DNA of 64,000 bases from an uncultured Alphaproteobacteria bacterium (GTDB lineage: Bacteria > Pseudomonadota > Alphaproteobacteria > HIMB59 > GCA-002718135). Of this stretch, positions 58,006 through 64,000 are shown one piece after another. Where the stretch lies: contig CACHSZ010000003.1 of NCBI GenBank assembly GCA_902582755.1, positions 1-64,000 of the forward strand, given 5' to 3'. The notes under the pieces were generated by a model, which searched no databases, was not told the origin of the DNA, and saw only the letters and a list, made by a program, of their open reading frames with translations. Each line of letters begins with the position of its first letter. Positions within the stretch are counted from its first letter, which is position 1. The translations under genes were made by a program, and so were the position numbers.

Positions 58006-58794
58006 ATGAAAAACAAATTATTTCAAATATGGAATAAAGGTGAAGCATCAGTCAATGCATGGTTATCTATACCTAATTCTTTTACAGCTGAAGCGTTTGG
58101 AAAAATGGGATGGGATTCTGTTACAATTGATATGCAACATGGTCAAAATGACTATTCAACAGCTATTGCGATGGTTCAGGGTTTAACAAATAGTGATACT
58201 GTACCTATGACAAGAGTTCCATGGAACGAGCCAGGTATAATTATGAAAATGTTAGATTTAGGTATTCAAGGAATTATTGCACCAATGATTAATACAAAAG
58301 AGGACTGCGAAAAGTTTGTTTCATATTGCTATTATCCACCAATAGGTCAAAGGAGTTTTGGCCCTATGAGAGCTCAAGTAGTTTATGGTTCAGATTACTA
58401 TCAACACGCAAATGATAATATTGTAAGTTTAGCAATGATCGAAACGAAACAAGCAGTGGAGAATCTTGATGCCATTCTCTCGGTTCCAAACTTAACTGGC
58501 ATTTATATTGGGCCTGCGGATATGAGTTCTTCTTATGGTTTGCCACCTAAATTTGATGTTCGTGAAGATCCGGTATTTTCAAACATTAAAATGATTGCAA
58601 AAAAAGCAAAAGAAAAAGGAAAGATTGCTGGTATTCATAATGGATCAGTTAAGTATATGAAAGAAATGATGGAATACGGTTTTCAATTCACCACGTTACT
58701 TTCTGATTTTAGAATGATGACATCTCATGCTGAAAGTTTATTAAAAGAATTGAAAGATGTAGATACTAAATCTGATAATACTAGCGCGTATTAA
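58006..58794 (+). CDS. HpcH/HpaI-family class II aldolase
   Basis: 262 residues, TIM barrel of the 2,4-dihydroxyhept-2-enedioate / 2-keto-3-deoxy-sugar acid aldolase family. Motifs are DSVTIDMQHGQND (catalytic His near 45), VPWNEPGIIMKMLDLGIQGIIAPMI, ALAMIETKQAVENLD-type region (LAMIETKQAVENLD) and GIYIGPADMSSSYG. Metal ligands are Glu in MIET and Asp in GPADM. It is divergent from the sugar operon with a 150-base shared upstream region, so it may cleave a sugar-acid product of that pathway. The start is preceded by a 7-bp inverted repeat. Confidence 0.88.
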   Translation: MKNKLFQIWNKGEASVNAWLSIPNSFTAEAFGKMGWDSVTIDMQHGQNDYSTAIAMVQGLTNSDTVPMTRVPWNEPGIIMKMLDLGIQGIIAPMINTKEDCEKFVSYCYYPPIGQRSFGPMRAQVVYGSDYYQHANDNIVSLAMIETKQAVENLDAILSVPNLTGIYIGPADMSSSYGLPPKFDVREDPVFSNIKMIAKKAKEKGKIAGIHNGSVKYMKEMMEYGFQFTTLLSDFRMMTSHAESLLKELKDVDTKSDNTSAY

Positions 58795-58801
58795 TAGTCA
58801 C

Positions 58802-60616
58802 TCAATTACTCACTAAATCTTCCTCCATTTTAATTAATTCATACCATCTATTCTCTTTTATATTGAGATCACTATTAAGAAGTTCCATTTTAGAAGTTAT
58901 TTCTTGGTAGCGTTCATAATTTTCCAAGTATAAATTTGTATCCTTCAATTCATTTTTAATATCTTCTAATTCTTGTTGAATATTTTTTATTTGATTTGGT
59001 AATTGCTCTAATTCATATTGAAACTTATATGATAGTTTAGCTTTAGAATTCTTTACTTTGTTATTTACTGAATGTGATTTTTTTGTTTCTTTATTTTTAA
59101 CAACTTGTTGATTTTCAGATTTTAGAAAATCACTGTATCCACCAAAGAACAATGATACATTTCCATCCTCTTTGAAATGAAGAATTTTATTTACAGTTTG
59201 ATCTAAAAAATCTCGATCATGCGATACTATTAATAAAGTTCCATTATAATTGGATAACATTTCAGTTAATAGATCTAATGTTTCTAAATCTAGGTCATTT
59301 GTTGGCTCATCTAAAATAAGTCCAGTCTTTGGGTTAGCTAATACTTTTGCCAAAAGTAATCTATTTTGCTCTCCTCCTGATAATGTTTGTATCGTATGAT
59401 TAACATTTTTAGGATCAAACTGAAAATCTTTCACATAACTACAAACATGCCTATCTTTTCCTTGAACTTTTAAATAGTCACCTCCAGAGGGTACTAAGAT
59501 ATCTTTAATAGATTTTCTACCATTAAGATCATTACGCATTTGATCAAAATAAGAAAATTCTAAATTTTTTTTGAGCTTGATTTTACCTTTAAAAATTTTT
59601 ATTTCATTCAGAATTGTTCGAAGAAAAGTTGATTTGCCACTTCCATTATTACCTAACAGACCGATACGATCATTTTTTGAAATTTTAATGGATAAATTTT
59701 TAAAAACAAATTCACTTTGTTTTGGATATTTCACAAACACTTCTTGAAGTTCAGCAATAAATTTAGATTGATCAGTAGACTTTTTAGAAACTTGAGGTCT
59801 TAAAGATTTAATTGCACTTCTGTAAGATGCTTCATCTTTTTCTAATTGTGCTTTTAATTCTTTAGCTCTTTTTAATCTTTTTTCATTTCGCTTAACTCGC
59901 GCCTTTACTCCTTTATTTGCCCAGTCGAGTTCAATATTAACAAATTGCTTTCTATTTCTTAATTCTCTATATTCTTGATCAAGTAACTCCTCTGACCATT
60001 TATCAAAATCTTTAAATCCTCTTGGGCTTACCCGTAATTTTCCTCTATCTATCCAAAAAACTTTATTAGTAAAATTACTTAGAAAAGTTCTATCATGACT
60101 GACACATATAATTGTCTTATTTAAATTTCGTAAATAACTTTCTAACCATTCAATACATTGCAAATCTAGATGATTGGTTGGCTCATCTAACAGCAAAACA
60201 TCTGAGTCTTTTAATAAAGATCGAATTAAATAAACTTTTCTTTTTTGACCCCCTGAAAGATCTTCAACATTAGCATATTTGTCTAAATTTAGTTTATTGC
60301 AAAATATATCAACAAAATGTTTATTTTGTTCATTAAGTAAGTCTGAAAAATTCTCTTCAATGGTTTTGTTATCTAGCTTTTCAAATTTTTGATTAAAATA
60401 TCCAACTTTAAGACCAGGGTAATTCCATAATTCTCCTGCATCTAAATCTTGATCGCCATAAATAGTTTTCATTAAGGTAGTTTTTCCAACACCATTCTTA
60501 CCAACGAGCGCAATCATATCACCCTTATGTAAATTTAGATTTAAATCTTGAAAAATTACTTTTTTTCCAAATTTAATTTCTACTTCTCTGAGTGAAAATA
60601 ATAAATCACTTATCAC
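58802..60616 (-). CDS. ABC-F family ATPase (Uup-like)
   Basis: Soluble ATPase of 604 residues with two ABC domains: Walker A GKNGVGKTTLMK (about 38) and GNNGSGKSTFLR (about 318), signatures LSGGQKRKVYLIRSL and LSGGEQNRLLLAKVL, and Walker B LLLDEPTNHLD and LILDEPTNDLD. The inter-domain linker (about 220-300) is charged and helical, and a C-terminal coiled coil (about 535-604) follows. This layout is that of Uup, a ribosome-associated translation factor. No membrane segments are present, so it is not a transporter. Confidence 0.93.
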   Translation of the reverse strand: MISDLLFSLREVEIKFGKKVIFQDLNLNLHKGDMIALVGKNGVGKTTLMKTIYGDQDLDAGELWNYPGLKVGYFNQKFEKLDNKTIEENFSDLLNEQNKHFVDIFCNKLNLDKYANVEDLSGGQKRKVYLIRSLLKDSDVLLLDEPTNHLDLQCIEWLESYLRNLNKTIICVSHDRTFLSNFTNKVFWIDRGKLRVSPRGFKDFDKWSEELLDQEYRELRNRKQFVNIELDWANKGVKARVKRNEKRLKRAKELKAQLEKDEASYRSAIKSLRPQVSKKSTDQSKFIAELQEVFVKYPKQSEFVFKNLSIKISKNDRIGLLGNNGSGKSTFLRTILNEIKIFKGKIKLKKNLEFSYFDQMRNDLNGRKSIKDILVPSGGDYLKVQGKDRHVCSYVKDFQFDPKNVNHTIQTLSGGEQNRLLLAKVLANPKTGLILDEPTNDLDLETLDLLTEMLSNYNGTLLIVSHDRDFLDQTVNKILHFKEDGNVSLFFGGYSDFLKSENQQVVKNKETKKSHSVNNKVKNSKAKLSYKFQYELEQLPNQIKNIQQELEDIKNELKDTNLYLENYERYQEITSKMELLNSDLNIKENRWYELIKMEEDLVSN

Positions 60617-60627
60617 GAATTAAAGTC

Positions 60628-60744
60628 TTATATAATTTTATAATAAACAACTATAAAATCTAATATCATAAATATTATAAACAAAATTGCTACTCTAAGA
60701 AGAGACCATTGACCTTTAGGAAAAATATATTCAAAAAATTTCAT
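60628..60744 (-). CDS. Small single-pass membrane protein (hypothetical)
   Basis: 38 residues, starting MKFFEYIFPKGQWSLLRVAI and then a hydrophobic segment (about 18-36, [18 protein letters not shown]). It lies alone in the 193-base gap behind the ABC-F gene start. I recognise no family. The charged, tryptophan-containing head followed by one membrane helix looks like a real small membrane protein, but it is too short to be sure. Confidence 0.4.
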   Translation of the reverse strand: MKFFEYIFPKGQWSLLRVAILFIIFMILDFIVVYYKII

Positions 60745-60778
60745 AATTAACTCTATAATTGATTTTTTGATTGAAGAA

Positions 60779-60806
60779 AAATTAAATTAGCGGGCAAATG
60801 CCCGCA
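60779..60806 (-). terminator. Terminator of the four-helix membrane protein gene
   Basis: GCGGGC (60790-60795) with GCCCGC (60800-60805) around AAAT. On the minus strand a run reading TAATTTAATTTTT follows. It lies directly after the stop of the gene at 60810. Confidence 0.8.
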
Positions 60807-60809
60807 TAA

Positions 60810-61178
60810 TTATGATCTACTATAAATGTAGAAAGCTAGCGTAAATAAAGCAGTTAAAACAACATTTACATACGGTGTAGCACCCGCAATGACTCCCGTA
60901 ACAATATGAAATAAGATAATCCCAGTAAATAAAAGACTACCAAAAGCAAATAACATTCCAATTGATTTAAGATTTTCTGCAGCAATATCTGGAAATCTCC
61001 AGCTCCAAATACCAACTACAAAAAGCACAACACCTGTAAACTGACCAAATGTAATTAAGTCTGGCGTAGCCTCCCAACCAGTGCCAAGTGCAATCCAAAT
61101 TGATCCTAAAAATAATGAGCCCAATCCATTAACTATTAATACAACACCTTGAATTTTAAAAAGTAAACTAAGATTCAT
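60810..61178 (-). CDS. Four-helix membrane protein of unknown function
   Basis: 122 residues, almost entirely hydrophobic, with four predicted membrane segments (about 5-25, 40-60, 70-92 and 98-120). Gly-rich turns are seen (GLGSLFLGSIWIALGTGWEATPD). I do not recognise a family. A good ribosome site (AAGGAGG) precedes the ATG. It is followed by its own strong terminator, so it is probably transcribed alone. Confidence 0.65.
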   Translation of the reverse strand: MNLSLLFKIQGVVLIVNGLGSLFLGSIWIALGTGWEATPDLITFGQFTGVVLFVVGIWSWRFPDIAAENLKSIGMLFAFGSLLFTGIILFHIVTGVIAGATPYVNVVLTALFTLAFYIYSRS

Positions 61179-61266
61179 TTATCCTCCTTCAAATATAAAA
61201 AACTAAATATTAAAGATACAGATTCTGTAAAAACTTTTTGTATTAATTTATAATACTTAATAATTA

Positions 61267-61872
61267 CTATTTTTCATTTAATCGTAACCATTTAATACAA
61301 TCTTCAAGCCTATCATCCCCCCAAAATACTTCCTTTCCATCGTATATAAATGTAGGACTTCCAAAAACTCCTTTTTTATAAGCATATTCAGTATTGCTTA
61401 AGTATTTATCTTTTATTTCCTGTGCATTAGCTTTCTTTATAGTATCATCGGTATCCAAGTTTAGTTCTTGAAAGATTTCATTTAAATTTGGTTGTGTAGC
61501 TGGTTCTTTCCCTTGCTGAAACCACCTTTGATATGTTTTGTAAACATAATCGACTCCCCATCCTTCATTCATTCCAAGAATTGCTATTTGATTTGCCAAA
61601 TCGAACTCTTTTAATGGGTATGGTGCAGGAACCTTTGCTTCAAAACCATAAAATTTTGCGCGTCTTTCAATATCTCTCCACATGTAATCTGATTTTATCT
61701 TTTTTGCTGGTGGAGTGAATGGAATGTTATCCATATCCATCATAATTTTTCGTACACTAAAAGGATTCCAATTAAATTTCAGGTTTTCTTTTTTTGCAAC
61801 CTCATGCAATCTATTTACAGTTAGGTAAGTATATGTACTTCCTATTGAGAACCAAAAATTAATTTCTTTCAT
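61267..61872 (-). CDS. DsbA-family 2-hydroxychromene-2-carboxylate isomerase-like protein
   Basis: 201 residues, thioredoxin-fold GST-kappa/HCCA isomerase family. The N-terminal FWFSIGSTYTYLTVNRL carries the serine that replaces the redox cysteine. The C-terminal GVFGSPTFIYDGKEVFWGDDRLED is the family signature. HCCA isomerase acts in naphthalene breakdown, but most homologues have other, unknown substrates, so a named function is not justified. Confidence 0.8.
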   Translation of the reverse strand: MKEINFWFSIGSTYTYLTVNRLHEVAKKENLKFNWNPFSVRKIMMDMDNIPFTPPAKKIKSDYMWRDIERRAKFYGFEAKVPAPYPLKEFDLANQIAILGMNEGWGVDYVYKTYQRWFQQGKEPATQPNLNEIFQELNLDTDDTIKKANAQEIKDKYLSNTEYAYKKGVFGSPTFIYDGKEVFWGDDRLEDCIKWLRLNEK

Positions 61873-62102
61873 AAATTTATATTATAAATTATTAATTTTT
61901 TTTCAATAATTATTACAAACTAATAATAATTTATAATCATTCTAATTTTGTTTGGTTAAAATAAATAAAAGAACCAGAAGTTTTTTCAATATACTGGTTA
62001 ATTAAAAACTATAATTATTATTAAAATTAAATACTTTTAATATTTCATTAACAATTTCATAATATTATCCAAATTGATTACAATTAAAAAAAAGGAGGTA
62101 AC

Positions 62103-62717
62103 ATGATTGTAGGAAGTTGGACATACAGCATATCAAACTCAAATGCTATAAAAGCATTTAATACTGCTGCTACTTATTTTAAAAAATATGGTGCGATTGG
62201 AGCATCAATTGGAAATCATCTTGGTAGGGATAACGGACTATACAGTGTGAATATAGGATATGAAAATTATGCTCATTTTGGTGAAGTTGATGATCAAATC
62301 TCTAATGATGAAAATTGGGCAAAAGATATGGAGCCATATTTTTCAGACACAAAGTGGGAAACAAATAACTTTTATGAACCTATGATTCATACTATGCCAT
62401 CAGATGCTGGGATTAAACCAGTTTTTGCTAATTGGATGTTTTTTCATAAAGATATCAATTTAATAAAAGAAAAAGGTGATATTTTTATAAAGGCATGGAT
62501 GGATAATGGTGCAACAGGTGGCAGTGTAGGAACATTAAATGGAAAAGATAATGGGTCCTATGGATTTAGTGTACGATTTAATAACATGAAAGAGTATGGA
62601 GCTGCTCAAGACAAATTAAATGGAGATGATTATTGGTCTAATCATAAAGAATTTTTGGATGAGGTAGAACCACAAGGAATGAGTCTAGTACGAATACTAG
62701 AAACCACCTGGGAGTAA
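62103..62717 (+). CDS. Two-repeat alpha/beta protein of unknown function
   Basis: 204 residues with two related halves. Residues about 28-70 (GAIGASIGNHLGRDNGLYSV and on) align with about 135-177 (GATGGSVGTLNGKDNGSYGF and on), sharing GA-x-G-x-S-x-G and [RK]DNG-x-Y. Both end near a Trp (ENW and DYW). The pattern suggests two tandem ferredoxin-like domains, as in ABM/NIPSNAP-type dimeric barrels. No family is recognised. It has the strongest ribosome site in the window (AAGGAGG four bases before ATG), so it is probably highly expressed. Confidence 0.75.
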   Translation: MIVGSWTYSISNSNAIKAFNTAATYFKKYGAIGASIGNHLGRDNGLYSVNIGYENYAHFGEVDDQISNDENWAKDMEPYFSDTKWETNNFYEPMIHTMPSDAGIKPVFANWMFFHKDINLIKEKGDIFIKAWMDNGATGGSVGTLNGKDNGSYGFSVRFNNMKEYGAAQDKLNGDDYWSNHKEFLDEVEPQGMSLVRILETTWE

Positions 62718-62734
62718 TTTATTAAAAAGTAAAA

Positions 62735-62766
62735 TTAGCGGATATTGATCCGCTAATTACATTTCT
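62735..62766 (+). terminator. Terminator after the two-repeat protein gene
   Basis: TTAGCGGAT (62735-62743) and ATCCGCTAA (62748-62756) around ATTG, then TTACATTTCT. The T-tract is interrupted, so termination may be partial. Confidence 0.6.
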
Positions 62767-62802
62767 TTTCTTAAATAAATTTTGTGATATTACTCATTTT
62801 AA

Positions 62803-62877
62803 GCTGATATAGTATAATGGTTATTACAGGCCGTTGGTAACGGTCAGATCCAAGTTCGATTCTCGGTATCAGCACCA
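62803..62877 (+). tRNA. tRNA-Thr (GGU)
   Basis: 75 bases with encoded CCA. The acceptor GCTGATA/TATCAGC is perfect. The anticodon stem GGCCG/CGGTC has loop TTGGTAA, giving GGT. The T-stem CCAAG/CTCGG contains an A-C mismatch in the middle. It ends seven bases before the next gene, so the two may share a transcript. Confidence 0.92.
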
Positions 62878-62883
62878 TTTTTA

Positions 62884-63270
62884 ATGAAATATATTTTTAT
62901 AATATTAATTTTATTCTTAAGTATAGAGATTATGGCTAAACAAATTTCAGAACTCAATTGGAAAAAAAGATTACTACTTGTATCTTATCAAAATGAAAAT
63001 GATCTGATATTTGATCAAAGTACAAAATTTATTTCCAATTACAAATGTGAAATTAATGAAAGAAATTTAAAAATTATTTTTTTTAAAAATTTTAAAAATA
63101 AAGAATACGCAACTCCCATTTTTATTGAAGATAAATATGGTATCTGGCTAATTGGTTATGATGGCAATATAAAAGATTATACGGAAGATGATAAAATATT
63201 TTTAGGATTGTTTGATCTTATAGATTCGATGCCAATGAGAAAAAATGAAATGATTGATGATAAATGCTAG
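62884..63270 (+). CDS. DUF4174 family protein
   Basis: 128 residues with an N-terminal signal peptide (about 1-18, KYIFIILILFLSIEIMA). LNWKKRLLLVSYQNEND comes next and the protein ends with WLIGYDGNIKDYTEDDKIFLGLFDLIDSMPMRKNEM. This start-and-end pattern, with LIDSMPMR, is that of DUF4174, found widely in alphaproteobacteria and of unknown function. It is probably periplasmic or membrane-anchored. It ends four bases before a convergent gene. Confidence 0.8.
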   Translation: MKYIFIILILFLSIEIMAKQISELNWKKRLLLVSYQNENDLIFDQSTKFISNYKCEINERNLKIIFFKNFKNKEYATPIFIEDKYGIWLIGYDGNIKDYTEDDKIFLGLFDLIDSMPMRKNEMIDDKC

Positions 63271-63274
63271 AGAT

Positions 63275-64000
63275 CTATTTTTGAATATTTTCGTAAATAC
63301 TTTTCTCAATCTCAGAATAGGCTCTTAAAGATACTTCGTTCATATATGGTAACATTTGCATAAATATTGCACATCCTATTTTGTTTTCAAAATCAATCCA
63401 AAAAAAACTATTAAAGATTCCTGTCCAAAAAATACTTCCTATTGGCCTACCTTCAAGAGTTTTATTTTTATTTATCATAAAACCATATCCAAATTTTTTT
63501 TCAATATTATCATCGTAATCTAAGGAAGCGGATAACTCTTGATCAACTGAAGGCATCCTTTTTACTTCAAGATCTCCTATTTGATTAGTTTTCATCAAAT
63601 TGATAGATTCTTGAGATAATATGTTATTTTTTTCACTCAAAAATATACGCATAAATTTTGCATAATCTTGTGCGTTTGAAAATAAACCGCCTCCTCCTGC
63701 ATGAAATAACCTATTAATTTTTTCTTCTTGATAAAAAGTAATGTCTTTATTAAGCGTTAATTTATTGTCTAAATAATCATAAACAAAAGCCAAATTTTCA
63801 AATTTATTTTCATCCAAATGAAAGGTAGTATTATTCATTCCAATTTTATCAAATAAGTTTTCTTTCATATAATCATTTAATTTTTGATTAGATAATTTTT
63901 CTATTACATGTCCAAGTAGATCAATTCCAATTCCATAATTCCATCTTGTACCTGGTTCAAATAAAATAGGTGCATCAAGAAAATCCCCTCCATCATCTTT
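63275..64000 (-). CDS. Beta-lactamase-fold serine hydrolase, C-terminal part (cut by window edge)
   Basis: The 242 visible codons run to the window edge in frame. The tyrosine motif of class C beta-lactamase/esterase family proteins is seen as PGTRWNYGIG. LGHVIEKLSN, MNNTTFHLDENK, HAGGGGLFSNAQDYAKFMRI and a late FYGFMINKN-like stretch follow. The SxxK serine lies beyond the edge. An internal Met (63868) is only a shadow start. Members hydrolyse esters or peptides; the substrate is unknown. Confidence 0.85.
   Translation of the reverse strand, partial: KDDGGDFLDAPILFEPGTRWNYGIGIDLLGHVIEKLSNQKLNDYMKENLFDKIGMNNTTFHLDENKFENLAFVYDYLDNKLTLNKDITFYQEEKINRLFHAGGGGLFSNAQDYAKFMRIFLSEKNNILSQESINLMKTNQIGDLEVKRMPSVDQELSASLDYDDNIEKKFGYGFMINKNKTLEGRPIGSIFWTGIFNSFFWIDFENKIGCAIFMQMLPYMNEVSLRAYSEIEKSIYENIQK

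Noticed and set aside
61873-62102. Gap of 230 bases before the two-repeat protein
   Set aside because: It is very AT-rich with no open frame or stable hairpin. It probably holds the promoter of the downstream gene and perhaps that of the divergent DsbA-family gene.

Overview
The window is a gene-dense, very AT-rich stretch of a bacterial chromosome. By gene content and order (rpsB-tsf, dnaE, lolD/lolC, short proS, DUF1467, rnj, coaX, birA and a full 14-gene nuo operon; tig-clpP-clpX-lon-hupB; short-form hisG; MntR with a tenfold-membrane-spanning metal transporter; DUF4174) it looks like a streamlined marine alphaproteobacterium of the SAR11 / HIMB59 / AEGEAN-169 type. This placement is an inference from gene order, AT content and short intergenic gaps, not from a phylogeny. 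No insertion sequence, phage, CRISPR array or replication origin is visible, and no gene-free gap exceeds 300 bases.

Layout. 1-25.0 kb, all on the minus strand: a run of housekeeping genes read from nuoA down to tsf. nuoA-N encode NADH:ubiquinone oxidoreductase. They are followed by birA, coaX, rnj, a DUF1467 protein, proS, the lolC/lolD lipoprotein exporter, dnaE, and then rpsB (with a structured leader) and tsf. 25.1-31.6 kb, minus: tRNA-His, tRNA-Leu, trigger factor, ClpP, ClpX, Lon, HU, a terminator, tRNA-Val and tRNA-Asp, that is, a protein-quality-control cluster. 31.6-38.3 kb, plus: an aminotransferase coupled to a PII gene, two tandem glutamine-type riboswitches, glnA, parE and glpK. 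38.3-43.0 kb: a class I amidotransferase, iolE, a cytochrome c'-like protein, a pair of polar amino acid ABC permeases and a family 9 glycosyltransferase. 43.2-48.9 kb: tRNA-Phe, yacG, infA, hisD, hisG, murA, two tiny genes and an MntR-controlled transporter with its operator and regulator. 49.0-58.8 kb: an eight-gene minus-strand operon (sugar-binding protein, two permeases, a two-part ADP-ribosylglycohydrolase-family protein, aldo/keto reductase, MFS transporter, nitrilase-family amidase, methyltransferase) with a divergent HpcH/HpaI aldolase. 58.8-64 kb: an ABC-F ATPase, small membrane proteins, a thiol-isomerase-fold protein, an unknown protein made of two repeats, tRNA-Thr, a DUF4174 protein and the C-terminal part of a serine hydrolase.

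How it works together. The most distinctive locus is the nitrogen-assimilation module. glnA is preceded by two consecutive glutamine-aptamer-like RNAs and a terminator-like hairpin. At the same time the PII protein has an altered T-loop and glutamine synthetase lacks the usual residues around its adenylylation tyrosine. This suggests that glutamine is sensed largely at the RNA level rather than through the classical uridylylation/adenylylation cascade. A second interesting locus is the sugar-uptake operon carrying an ADP-ribosylglycohydrolase-family enzyme fused to beta-sandwich-like regions, probably a scavenging pathway for an unidentified glycoside. A third is a nearly palindromic MntR box between mntR and a predicted metal transporter.
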